Shown here: positions 1 through 9,163 of the stretch, in pieces | Layout of the letters: each line of letters starts with the position of its first letter | Numbering within the stretch: the first letter of the stretch is position 1 | DNA from: Paramacrobiotus richtersi | Lineage: Eukaryota; Tardigrada; Eutardigrada; Parachela; Macrobiotidae | DNA: 20,365 nt | Reading direction: 5' to 3' | Assembly (NCBI GenBank): GCA_034698045.1 | Contig: JAQGAU010001238.1 | Coordinates: 1 to 20,365 of the forward strand | Program-made: the position numbers and the translations under genes | The notes under the pieces: generated by a model | Told to the model about the DNA's origin: nothing | Databases searched by the model: none | Seen by the model: only the letters and a program-made list of their open reading frames with translations

Positions 1-480
1 TTCTATTACATGGTTTTGGTCGAGCATGTTGGCGATTTAGACAAAACGAAAGGTACTCAAGGAACCCGATTCTGCCGCAGCCTAAAGGTACTGCTCCCAA
101 GCAGTTCCTTGTCGGATCGACCTTTGGGACCATTTGGTAAAGCCAAAAATATACAGACTTGTACTGAACTGGTAACTTGCAGACTTTACTGCATTACGGT
201 CTTTTAGACCGCGACCTTTCCAGCAGCAATATTCGAACGCATAGTTGTTTTCTTCGGGAACCTACGTCATACAACGTTCAACGGCGGAGGACTCCAGTCC
301 ACATACAACAAAACATCCACATTGCCAATAAAGGCACCGCATTAACAATTACAGACTGGGGTACAGAGGTCGGATTAATCAACGAATCACAGGAAACGCC
401 CAAGTTCCACAACAACGACCCATCGTCAACGTCAGTCAAGCCACACTAACGACTAGTTATGCACAACAACAACGTCAAAA
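1..480. other. Unassigned sequence with unrecognised open frames
   Basis: Plus-strand frames are open at 10-207 and 177-449 (65 and 90 codons). The second is rich in Q, T, N and S in its last half. Possible splice donors (TTTG|GTAAAG near 136, CTG|GTAACT near 172) leave room for an exon of a gene that extends left of the window. Neither peptide shows a domain I recognise, and the opposite strand also has partly open frames. No gene is claimed. Confidence 0.2.
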
Positions 481-1839
481 AAAGGACGAACGCACCATTT
501 CAATTAAAAATTCCTCGTCGTAATTTTAAATGGATCAACGTCGAATCTTATTTACAGAGATAGATGTATCTGTGCAATATTTGGATAATTAAGGCACCGT
601 TAGTGGCATAACTGCTGCCGAGTTCGTGAATATTTTGACAACGGTTTACAGCAAACTCATGCGGAATCGCTATATGATTTGTACGTGGAATTTATGTAGG
701 AGAGTTCAAAGTACGTACCGATGCTGCCGATGGCACGGATGTCGGGCATAGTAGTGAATCGAAATCCAGGAACCACAATGTTAAAACAGTATGAACATTA
801 CCATTTATTGATTTAAACGTCTCCAGTGACTCCAACGATGCAATTACGGTTACAACAATTAAGCAAAAGTCTAAAGTTACGATTGAACGTTACAGTAACC
901 AGAAATCTAACTGGAAGATTGGTATTGTATAAATTCCCTGCTTTGCGCAAAAATATTGCAAAATAACAATTGGTCGATGACATTCAGAAGCCGACGTGAA
1001 CCAGGGTAATCGAGTGAGACGTTAACGTTGTGCTGCTCATTTGACGGTAAATGTTCGAATCGTCGCGTAGCAACTCCCATTTAGCAATAAGCCATTTCAT
1101 GAGATGAACGGTTCCTTAGAGAAATTTGTTAATGGGCTTGCTTATGGATCGGCAAACTCCGCATTTTCCTAGAAACTTTCTGAAACTTCTGAATTAGATT
1201 TGTTCTTTTCGGTGTCTATCTAAAACTAACTGCACGAACACAAGTCATTCAGAGTTTTTAGCGTCAGATTTTCCATAAATAGTGCCGTTACGTTTTATTT
1301 CGTTTACAAAAGAAGAAGACTGTAGAAGATTGCTTTTAGGAACTCGGGAAAGCCGTTTGGCATGTTATTGTTGCTTCAGCGTTTGAGTATTGACCTTTGA
1401 GATCATCCGTGGGACCATGCAGTTAGCCCTGCGTCAAGCTTGAACTGGAATAAGTTTTCTATTTGAACTGATGCTTTTGACTATTGCTGTTTTTGTGTAA
1501 CGCCAGGCGACGATGGCTAATAAAAGAATACTGCGTTTTGTTTCTGTAACTTATTTGTAAAAGCGGGGTTTTTATAACAGTTTACAGTATAACAGTTTTA
1601 TGCGTACAAAGCAGTTAGAATGCAAAGACCCATTTACCGTAATGAAATCAGCTGTCATAAAATGCAGCCTTCACCGGCTTTTTTAACAGCGTGAACTAGC
1701 TTCTGCCGCTCTTATACGGAGGGACCTTACTACGAGCAGTTCACGAACGCACGATAGATAAATGATCACCAAAGTAATAGAACGCAAACCATATCTTTCA
1801 GTTAACCGGCTTAGGTTCAGGCTGACGACCTACAGAAGC
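481..1839. other. No secure gene; one exon-like frame at 827-966
   Basis: This is AT-rich sequence with stops in all frames for most of its length. One plus-strand frame at 827-966 follows an acceptor-like CTCCAG and reads 45 codons to TAA. The peptide is basic and rich in Q, L and K, and I do not recognise it. I see no promoter, RNA gene or repeat elsewhere in the stretch. Confidence 0.25.
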
Positions 1840-3017
1840 TCATGATAGAACTGCTGTTCTTTTCTCTCGACAGTCGACGCGACGTTCGTCATCCATCTTC
1901 AGTGCATCGCTCGTAAAGTTTCCCAAGGTGAAAATCTCCCCCATGCTGCGATCCTTTTGTAGGCCCGGTTTCCCTTTGAGAAACTCCCACAACCACGCGT
2001 TCTTTTCATCACACTTCAATCGACGCCAAAAAGTCGGCGGCTTCGCTCTGTGGTATCCGAGGTCGTTGGCCAACACCAAAGTCTTCAGTGTGGGCAGATT
2101 CGTGAATGTGCCCGTCTCGATAGACTGTAACGGCGTCCCACTGAATTCGATGGCGCGAATATTCTTTAGTCCGCTAAAGTCGGCTTCATGCAGTCGAACT
2201 CCCGGATGACAATCGAAGAAACGCAGATCGAGTAAGTTGGCGAGTCCGATTGCGGGAAACTGGGAGGTCAGGTTGGGTTTGGAGATTTCCTGTATGAGGA
2301 ATTCCACCACTTGCAAGCCGATTGGTGCGAGGATGGCTGCATCGAGCAAAGAACCGTCCTCCTGGAGATGCAAGGCTACAGCGCGGTTTGCGCTGTGGTT
2401 TCGAATTTGCTCGATCTTTTGAATTAGACCCTGAAATTTGTAACGGAATTTGACGCAGTGCACCTCGGCTATTGAGTGTAAGTTTAATCAGAGCGGTTAA
2501 ATTCACTTTCGGGAAACCACAGAAAGTTTACCGCTTTCGGTGATTCGTCATCAGAATCTTCTTCACCAGCCTTCAGTTCGATGTGGGTCTGAAACGGGCA
2601 CAAACTAGCGACGGGTGCATTTGTTGAATTTGCTTCTGGAACGCCCCAGGTGTCCTTTTGAACACAGAGCTCGTCAGGGCGCAAAGAAGACACGTCGAAT
2701 TGAAACAGTTCGCCCGTCGCTTGTCGGCCTGTAACAACACATTTCAAATATTCCCTTGGCCGAGCAGTTAATCTATGGGTATCTACAACTAACCAATGTA
2801 AAGCAGAACAGAAATGCAACAATTCCACCAGCGCATGTCGATCGCGATACAGTTCTGAGAACTGGCACGTCTGGATGCTATCGACTTAGTACGGTGTATT
2901 GCAAATACAGTTTCCAAAAACTTGACGCGGATTTAATTGTTATGTCAGCACGTGCATGTTCTTACCTTGTCTAAATACATAAGCGTGATACAGTCTTTTT
3001 GAGCCCCAGGCTCGCAT
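1840..3017 (-). CDS. Leucine-rich-repeat protein, three exons
   Basis: Model: exon 1 3017-2966, exon 2 2728-2507, exon 3 2468-1840, total 300 residues. Introns are 237 nt (CAAG|GTAAGA to TTACAG) and 38 nt (GAAA|GTGAAT to CAATAG). All three exons stay in one frame. Exon 3 is the firm part: around residues 165-230 it carries LRR-type spacing (LANLLDLRFFDC, FSGLKNIRAIEFSG, FTNLPTLKTLVLAND). A tryptophan-rich segment with LKCDEKNAWLWEF and a later VDC follows, like a C-terminal LRR cap. LRR proteins of this kind are usually extracellular binding or adhesion proteins. Exon 1 has no obvious signal peptide, so the true 5' end may lie further upstream. An alternative second intron, 2531-2464 (68 nt), also keeps frame. 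If neither intron is real, the gene would carry frameshifts and be a pseudogene. Ligand and role are unknown. Confidence 0.6.
2469..2506 (-). other. Candidate 38-nt intron of the LRR gene
   Basis: The reading frame of exon 2 runs into TAA at 2486-2484, and the frame of exon 3 is closed by TGA just upstream of 2468. Removing GTGAAT...CAATAG joins the two frames exactly. A 68-nt alternative (GTAAAC at 2531 to GAG at 2464) also restores frame. Confidence 0.5.
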
Positions 3018-3440
3018 AATGGTCGCGTTCGCTGAATTTCAAAGCGCCGAACCTGCTTTCTGAGTTGCCTAGCTGTTGCATTGCCGACGTTAACTCTAGA
3101 TAAACTGGAAACTAGCACGAATTAAGTTCTTTTCAACTACTGACATGTGCCTCCGGTTCGGAAGTTAGCAGGTGGAATGGATTGGGCTAAAACCGTACCT
3201 GTACGAATATACACTAAAGCTTGTATCCGTAAACCAGTAAAAGTCTTACCTTGGGGCTAGTCTACCGAGTTTATTTTAATTGTTACCCATTCAACGTACA
3301 TTATGTAAAGTGCTTTTAGGGATACCGGTGGCGCTACTGCCACACTGGGAACAGTTTTCGGATCATCAAAGGCGCAGAGCGTAACTCCATCTCACCAAAC
3401 TTAGATAGTACTTACACTTCTGGTGCAAATCTGCGGCGCA
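3018..3440. other. Nothing recognised
   Basis: Stops are frequent in all frames. On the minus strand the sequence CAGAAGTGTAAGTAC near 3406-3420 looks like a splice donor. The same 15-mer recurs near 4244-4258, also on the minus strand. I see no gene or repeat unit that explains this. Confidence 0.3.
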
Positions 3441-3590
3441 TTTTCCGTAAGGGGCTACAAAACGGGTTACTCACCGTAATCCAAAATGTAGCTCAGTACG
3501 GAAACAAGCCAGATGAATGCATACAGTACATGTTTGCGCTTGCGTCATATTAGCACGAAACAACAACAAACGATATCGTATATGCAACAC
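3441..3590. repeat. Diverged dispersed repeat, copy A
   Basis: This is the first of four same-orientation copies (A here, B 7421-7560, C 8137-8339, D 14237-14488). Shared landmarks on the plus strand are a TTTCCGT block, then about 40 nt later AAATGYAGCYC followed by ACGG. Copy A also shares CGATATCRTAT.GCAAC with copy D. Read on the minus strand, A and C both encode FRTELHF, and in A this is followed by a donor-like GTGAGT. Identity is roughly 60-70% by eye. Confidence 0.6.
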
Positions 3591-4318
3591 AAAAATACCG
3601 ATAGTCCTTACCACACAAACATGCGGTACTGCGTACGTGATAACAGGGAACAATCATAGCGCGCGCTGTCAGCAAAGAATACAACAGAATAATCCACAAC
3701 AATCAGTGCAAAATGAAAATCTAAAGTTACGAGTAGGGTGTGAGAAAGTTTGGAACTAATGGAAACCAAACCGTTGAAACGGGTACAGCTGTATACATGC
3801 GTTTCGATTAGCTTGTGATCCATGATATCGCACCCGGCCGTTATCCATCTTTGACCGGTTCCGGGAAAGTGGAACCTTTCTCCTGACCGGAAAAGGTCAA
3901 GTAAATCAAGCCCCAACTATAACGGGATTTTGGTTATGGAATCTTTACATGGAGACGGTGTGCTTATCGTTTTTCCTGTAGGAAGATTCTTGTGCATCGT
4001 TAAGACATTCTGCACGCGGACCTACTGTGGCAAACAAATTCGTTCCAGTTGAAGTCGATATTGACGAGCACGCAACGTTTTTTTTATATTCGCGCCCGGC
4101 CATGATCGCAACATTCCTGGCATACGATGCACGAAAACACCCTTTGCGCTACCGGAAGTTTTCCTGGTCTACTGGGAATTGAGTGAAAAACTGATTGTTG
4201 TTTTGCACGGAAACTTACAAGCTTACGCCGTTAAATCATGGCGTACTTACACTTCTGCAGTTCAGTTGAGTGACCACAATGTTGTACTTAGCAACTGCAC
4301 AGTGCACTGCTCTTGCAG
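3591..4318. other. No secure gene
   Basis: Frames are open on both strands at 3608-3916. A plus frame ending at 3759 is rich in Q and N in its last third. A short frame follows the ATG near 4100. None shows a recognisable domain, and open frames on both strands at once are expected by chance at this composition. A T-rich run lies at 4080-4086. Confidence 0.2.
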
Positions 4319-4630
4319 CACAGCAACACCACCGAGAAATCTCCCATAGTAGACACACTCTACAAGCCTCAAAACAAATTAATGAGTGGACAGGCAGCGT
4401 CTTTCACCGCTGCTCAAGATATCAGTGATTTGGACAAAATTGATTCGGACCGTCAGACAATGTTGAAGGTTTTAAAGATTCAGCGATGCACGAGTTGTTT
4501 ATTGATACTTATTATACTACGTGTTCGACAAGGCTTATACAGGAAAACGTACAGAAACGCGTGCAACGCTATTGACTATTTGCTTGTCACGCAAAGACTA
4601 CTTAATTCCACGATCACTGCGTTTTTGTAG
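4319..4630 (+). CDS. Unrecognised exon, hypothetical protein
   Basis: An open frame follows a good acceptor (CACTGCTCTTGCAG|CAC) in phase 0 and runs 103 codons to TAG. The first half is polar and acidic (HSNTTEKSPIVDTLY, DISDLDKIDSDRQ). The middle has a short hydrophobic run (CLLILIILRV) flanked by basic residues, possibly a membrane segment. No start codon or upstream exon is identified, and I do not recognise a family. It may be a terminal exon, or only its first 40 codons may be coding. Confidence rests on the acceptor and on a peptide that looks less random than its neighbours. Confidence 0.35.
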   Translation, partial: HSNTTEKSPIVDTLYKPQNKLMSGQAASFTAAQDISDLDKIDSDRQTMLKVLKIQRCTSCLLILIILRVRQGLYRKTYRNACNAIDYLLVTQRLLNSTITAFL

Positions 4631-5186
4631 AATTGGGTGGTTGTGAAAGTGCTCGAGGTGCCGCTGGTAGAATAGCTGGAGGTTAAGTGCCACCAGCGCG
4701 GTTTACGTAGATTTCGCAGCGGACAAATGGCGAACACTTCACATAGGCACATATATGACGTACAACGGCGCATAAGTCGATGAGTGATCGCCGAGAAATG
4801 AACAAAACAAGCAAATCGAGGGCATTAAAAGGTGAGACGATGAGAACATTTTCATGCAAATATGAAATGAAAAAAGAGGTGGAGCAAGGCAAGAAAGCAG
4901 GCTGAGGAATGAAAGAGCAAACCGTTAGCAAGGCAGATATGTTCAGTCTTCCGTGCTATGGCAAAGCTGCATAAGTTACTAATTATTTCGTACTGATCTA
5001 TCATTTATTGGATTTGTTTATGTGAATGATTACGGCTATCATAAGCATAATATAATATTAAATATATATCAGTAAACAAATGGTGTAAAACAGATAAAGG
5101 GGCTAACCGTCAATCGTTATCGTTCACGTAAAAGCGGAAATGAACATGCTAACAATGTTCCTTTCGATCAGGCCCTCTGTCATGTT
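4631..5186. other. AT-rich gap, nothing recognised
   Basis: The stretch from about 4970 to 5100 is strongly AT-rich with dispersed ATAATATTAAATATATAT-like sequence. Minus-strand frames at 4576-4773 and 4683-4931 are open but overlap each other and show no domain. It is probably intergenic or intronic. Confidence 0.3.
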
Positions 5187-5195
5187 TGTACTTAG

Positions 5196-5762
5196 CGGAA
5201 CTACAGACGCGTGACATCCTTGGAGACCTAGTTATCAGATTTCAAAACTCCACCAGCGATTATACGACATTTGTTGAAATACAGAAAAACGACACCGGAA
5301 GTTCTCAAGAGTCAACGCTTGCACTCGAACTCGCTGCGAACGAGACCGGCAAAGATCTGAAGCAATTTTCAGGAACAGTTAATGCGCTCAATATCAGCAG
5401 TAACACCCTTTTTCAAAACAATGTTTCTTTAAATAAAAAGTTAACGACCTTGGAGATATGGAAAAATTCCGCAAAAAAGTCGATAACTGCTAATGTTAAT
5501 GCCGAAGAACACTGTTAATGACACAGTTTGTGCAGTCGACGGATGGCCCAAAGACAACACACTGCTGAGCCAGCAGATCCATTCGGGGCTTGCACTTGAG
5601 GTTGTTTTAAACAATACCGTTACGGATATAACGGAACTGTCCAGAAACATGCTCGCTATCAAGATCAGCAATGACATGCATGCACAAGACAGTGAAAATA
5701 TGACGAAGAGAGCTTGTCTAAAATGTTTTGCTGACAATGATGCATACCGTTGTTCTTGCTGA
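5196..5762 (+). CDS. Asn-glycosylation-rich helical protein, frame-shifted
   Basis: An open frame follows the acceptor TTTGTACTTAG|CGG and runs to TAA at 5518. A second frame, one base off, opens at 5493 and runs to TGA at 5762. Together they would give about 190 residues with at least eight N-x-S/T sequons (NST, NDT, NET, NIS, NVS, NDT, NNT, NMT). The composition looks helical or coiled-coil, and a Cys-rich end follows (CLKCF, CSC). That suggests the stalk of a secreted or cell-surface glycoprotein. No in-frame intron joins the two frames convincingly, so this may be a single-base frameshift (pseudogene or sequencing error) or two exons with a boundary I cannot place. No family is recognised. 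Confidence 0.4.
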
Positions 5763-6114
5763 GGAAATATATGCGAAAATTAGAGAATAGAATTTCGAAT
5801 CAAGCGCGGTATTTTTGCATGGTCACATTAATTTGTTTTACCATTATGAATGTGAACTGTCTGAACTTTAAGGCACGATCATTTGAAACACCATATCGTA
5901 AATGCTGAACCCACTGTAGCAAAAGCTACTTTACTACCATGAATACATGGACAAAGTCTGTTTGAGTTCGTCGGTACTCACGGAATCGATTTCAGATCTG
6001 TTTTGTGCGTCGGATAGGGCTCGCTGTGTTTACAAACCAGACATCTTGGTTTTTCAGTTTTTTGGAATTGTCCATCTCGGCACTCTGTTCTTTGGGCCCA
6101 AGACAAGCTAGCAG
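5763..6114. other. Nothing recognised
   Basis: This is a gap between the glycosylation-rich frame and the BTB exon. Frames are broken throughout. An in-frame upstream extension of the BTB exon exists (6005-6114), but it is not BTB- or MATH-like and ends in an acceptor-like GCTAGCAG, so it is more likely intron. Confidence 0.3.
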
Positions 6115-6343
6115 TCTTACCATCATGGCTGATCAATTTGCTCACTTGCTGAATAACCAGACGCTGTACGATTGCCAAATCATGTCGAAAGACTGGAAAG
6201 TCTTCTGCGCTCATCGAGCGTTTTTAGCGGCACGTTCATCGGTATTTGCTGCAATGTTCCAGCACAACCTGAGAGAGAAAATCACCGGAGTATGCGAGAT
6301 TCAAGATTTCGACGAGAACGTGGTGGGGCAATGTCAGATTTCA
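6115..6343 (+). CDS. BTB/POZ domain exon (SPOP/TDPOZ-like)
   Basis: The exon starts after GCTAGCAG and reads SLTIMADQFAHLL then LYDCQIMSKDWKVF, AHRAFLAARSSVFAAMF and a FDENVVGQ-like segment. That is the first half of a BTB fold: the D-C of strand one, the AHR..LAARS.VF..MF helix and an E..D.DE.V segment. BTB domains dimerise and commonly bring substrates to Cullin-3 ubiquitin ligases. An ATG at 6125 could start it. The residues before it also resemble the linker after a MATH domain, so this may be an internal exon. The domain stops early: a donor-like CA|GTACGT lies at 6343 and no clear next exon is seen. A frame at 6579-6640 reading LSYGIRYSDDLKTV could be a degraded continuation. It is either a partial gene or a BTB pseudogene. 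Confidence 0.65.
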
Positions 6344-7057
6344 GTACGTAGCCTACGTACCTCATCGTCTAACCACCAAAAACTGGAACATTGCTTGCGC
6401 GTGCGTGGCACATTTTGTAAGGCTTTCTGTAACTAACAAACAACTGGGCGCTGAAGCTTTCAAACTTACATGACTGGTTGACTGAAGCGTCCTGCTCTGC
6501 ATACACAAAAAGAAATAAACACGTTTTGTCCAAATAACAACAGTAATCAAACCCTAAAGTGCAACGAGAATCTGCAAGACTCACTGGGGAAATCTGAGCT
6601 ATGGGATCAGATACAGTGACGATCTGAAAACCGTGTGCTAGAAATTGAGCACGCTGAATTTACCATGATATACATTTTATCATAAATTATACTACTTTTT
6701 GACCGTACTGAATAAGAAAAACTGCCCAAGAGTGACAAACAGCATAAAAGTAAACATATGAACAAACCGTTGAAGCAGCCCTCATAATGCAGCAGTTTGA
6801 AATACCCTACTGAACTACTTTCACTACCTGTTATACCGACCAGACCGTAACCGTGACTTGTCGTGTCACTAAAACGGTTTGGACTGCTTCGTCGCGTAGC
6901 AACCCGAGTGTCGAACTACTGTAAATCACTGACTTGCGATCGAAACAACTTTGCATATGACTCTACAAGAACATTCTGTTCCCAAAAAGGTAACAGTCTT
7001 TAGGTTGTTGTCTCGTTGATCAGTGCAGTAGCCAATAGAAGTAAAAGAAGAACAAGC
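6344..7057. other. No secure gene; short Thr-rich frame at 6815-6924
   Basis: A possible second BTB exon (6579-6640, after CTGCAAG, ending TAG) is weak. At 6815-6924 a plus frame of 36 codons reads TTFTTCYTDQTVTVTC and onward. It looks exon-like, but the splice signals are poor. The rest is AT-rich with stops in all frames. Confidence 0.25.
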
Positions 7058-7267
7058 ATGTCAAATTCCATAGTCTTGGTACTTTGGCTTGTACTATTTA
7101 AAGCACGCATAGCTGCAGAAATGAATGTCCGTGAAGCATGTACACAACAGCACAAAATATTTTGGCATTGTGTAATTGTAACAACAAATTTTTGTGTACA
7201 GAGTAGTTGTAACAAATATCGATATCAAAGTTCTGTTATGCAAAATATAAATAATATTGTTTCGTAA
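7058..7267 (+). CDS. Small secreted Cys-containing peptide
   Basis: A 69-residue frame starts at ATG 7058. Its N-terminus MSNSIVLVLWLVLFKARIAA is a convincing signal peptide with cleavage likely near residue 20. The mature part is about 49 residues with four cysteines (28, 38, 46, 51), which could form two disulfides. An in-frame upstream extension to 7016 has no better start. It is not recognised as a known toxin or antimicrobial family; the cysteine spacing alone is not diagnostic. TAA follows at 7265-7267. A chance open frame cannot be excluded. Confidence 0.4.
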   Translation: MSNSIVLVLWLVLFKARIAAEMNVREACTQQHKIFWHCVIVTTNFCVQSSCNKYRYQSSVMQNINNIVS

Positions 7268-7420
7268 ACTTGAAACGGAAAGTGCCGCTCGATCATTCTG
7301 CGCAGGTGCTTAACTGCCGACGCGCTGCATATAACGAGCTTAGAAGCTACTATATAATGTGTATTGTGTTGCGTTCTTTTCGTCAGCGGCTTACACTGCG
7401 AAGTATTTAAGATTCCAATC

Positions 7421-7560
7421 AGCAGAATATTAACCGTATTTCCGTGAAAGGCTGGCAAATGAATTTCTGGTAGTGATTCAAAATGCAGCCCCACACGGAG
7501 ACTAACCGGGAACAGACTGTAGTGTTTTCATATAGACTGGATGCATTGCAGTTGGGTAAT
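7421..7560. repeat. Diverged dispersed repeat, copy B
   Basis: It shares with copies A, C and D the blocks ATTTCCGTG...GGCTGG and CAAAATGCAGCCCC.ACGGA. Like copies C and D, it has a block close to GATGCATTGC near its right end. On the minus strand the homologous peptide reads GLHFESLP, where copies A and C read ELHF. Confidence 0.55.
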
Positions 7561-8101
7561 TCCCGCACGTACTAACAACTGTAAGATGCTGGTAACATCT
7601 GCAGACCAGGTAGGACACCATCAGCATCACCGGAAAGCCCATGCCGTCTGAGGTCTGAACCTTGAAGTTGACACCACCGACCCGTAAACTTTCGATGGCG
7701 AATCACCTGCTAAGTTTTCTTCCGTTCCTCTCGCGAATTGGACCAGCAAAGACCGTAACATGCGAAAAATGAACAATCTGTTATGCCTCTACTGTTACAA
7801 GGGCTAGTGCTATGCACATAAACACGGTCTTCGTCAGAGTGCAGCCGATCAATCGCGAAGCAAGTCCAGCTCGCCATAATGCCACTAAATAAAACGTAGC
7901 TTCTACCTTGTTGCACCGACACTATTGGACCATATCTTGTCACTAGGGGCGTCCGCTTCGCTATACAAACACGCATCCAGAAAATTAATTGAAAGTACTG
8001 TTGTGCATGGTTATATTGCACATATTTACGCACTTGCGCCCATGCTCAAAGGGTTATACGAAAACACAAGAATAACAGTTGTGATCAAGGTTCGTTTTTA
8101 A
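7561..8101. other. Exon-like island on the minus strand, otherwise unassigned
   Basis: The minus strand at 7712-7510 is open and includes VGGVNFKVQTSDGMGFPV and a hydrophobic run MLMVSYLVC. A different minus frame also reads well after the acceptor-like TTAGCAG at about 7711 (DSPSKVYGSVVSTSRF). I cannot choose between the two, so no gene is called. A further minus frame at 7710-8033 shows no domain. Confidence 0.25.
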
Positions 8102-8365
8102 TTAACCATTGAAAAGAATAATAGATTTTTGTGAATGCCGGCAGCAGAACATTAGCCCAGTTTCCGTAGCGGGCTGGTAAGGAAAAGGGTCGTCTTGGGG
8201 GAATTCGAAATGCAGCTCGGTACGAAAACTAGCCAATGTCGTTTCACCAGGCTGTAAAGTGTCGTCGTGCTGTAGGTGTAGATACATTGCGCTTTGTAAC
8301 GCAATAAAATATCGGTGTGCCTGATATTGGCTAACAATGCAAAAAAATAATAATTTAATGGTCAT
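8102..8365 (-). CDS. Possible small secreted protein within repeat copy C
   Basis: An 87-residue frame starts at ATG 8365. MTIKLLFFCIVSQYQA resembles a short signal peptide. The body contains ALQSAMYLHLQHDDTLQPG and FRTELHFEF, then a Pro/Asp-rich segment and FCC. Almost all of it coincides with repeat copy C. The peptide FRTELHF is conserved in copy A, and a weaker xLHF in copies B and D. The repeat may therefore derive from a coding sequence, either a small gene family or a transposon remnant. The other copies are interrupted by stops. An upstream ATG at 8386 is in frame. Confidence 0.35.
   Translation of the reverse strand: MTIKLLFFCIVSQYQAHRYFIALQSAMYLHLQHDDTLQPGETTLASFRTELHFEFPQDDPFPYQPATETGLMFCCRHSQKSIILFNG
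8137..8339. repeat. Diverged dispersed repeat, copy C
   Basis: This is the longest well-preserved copy besides D. It aligns with D from the GGCAGC start through TTTCCGT, GAAATGCAGC, GATACATTGC and AACAATG at the right end, about 200 nt in C against 250 nt in D. Confidence 0.6.
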
Positions 8366-8416
8366 AGTGCCTCTTCCATCTAGCATCAATGCACGAAATA
8401 GCACGTTCTAGTTCAG

Positions 8417-9080
8417 CCGACAGGAGCGGTACACTCCGTATAGGCGACGGCGGCCTCTCCGAAACTGGTCGGGTTTGGCCCAGTGGGACACACACAAAGG
8501 TATTGTAATCGTTTCAACACTAGGAAATCATTGCTTGCACGAACAAAAACACCTCAGTCCTGGTCAGATCGAGCCCTGCAAATGAATTTGCGCCACTTCC
8601 ACTGAGAACCAACCGAGCTCGAAAAGAAAAAAGAGACTTTCATGCAGGCTGCGCCGGAAGTTCAAACATTGACCTACTGAACACTCCAGCGGATTACGAG
8701 GGCTTAGAGTCTCTTGAGGAGGAGCACCTTGTAGATAAGTATTAAGTCTGTCCTCTACAGACCTCGATAAGGCATGTTCCCTTGTGTGGTGTGGACGTCA
8801 AAACAAACAAACAAGCATTCCACAGCCAGTCACTTTTAACAAAAAATGAAATCATGAGACCCAGTAGCAAGTTTTGTTTCTACTAATACTGTTTTTGCCT
8901 AGAAAAAGCCCGGCGACAGGAGAATTGGATGATACAGACCATAACTTCTTTTACATACCATTGCTAAATGACTGTGGTATATGCTACGATACTACTTCTC
9001 GAAATACAGATACTGACGTGCAGTCGAGAAAGAAAGAAACAGATAAATTATTTATTCAATTATTTATTCTACATTTTTGA
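8417..9080 (+). CDS. Three 3' exons of an unrecognised gene
   Basis: Exons are 8417-8499, 8558-8738 and 8903-9080. Introns are 58 nt (AAAG|GTATTG to CCTCAG) and 164 nt (GATAA|GTATTA to TTTTTGCCTAG, with a perfect TACTAAT branch site at 8881-8887). Phases agree at both junctions (1 and 2), so the frame is continuous for 147 codons to TGA. The first exon is very basic (RYTPYRRRRPLRNW). The second runs from basic (TNRARKEKRDF) to acidic (ADYEGLESLEEEH). The third is Asp/Thr-rich with two Cys and ends in a hydrophobic tail. The exon 8417-8499 needs an upstream exon in phase 2, which I could not find. The composition would suit a receptor cytoplasmic tail or a nuclear regulator. If the second intron is not used, the protein ends at TAA 8743-8745. 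Confidence 0.5.
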
Positions 9081-9105
9081 TTCTTGATTTCTGATTCTTG
9101 ATTTT
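9078..9105. repeat. 14-bp tandem duplication
   Basis: TGATTCTTGATTTC at 9078-9091 is followed directly by a second copy at 9092-9105 with one changed base. It begins in the stop codon of the preceding gene model. Confidence 0.8.
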
Positions 9106-9163
9106 CAACTAATCAGTTTCATGTCGTCATTTGTTTATGCCTTGGTCGACAGTCAGAGAATCA

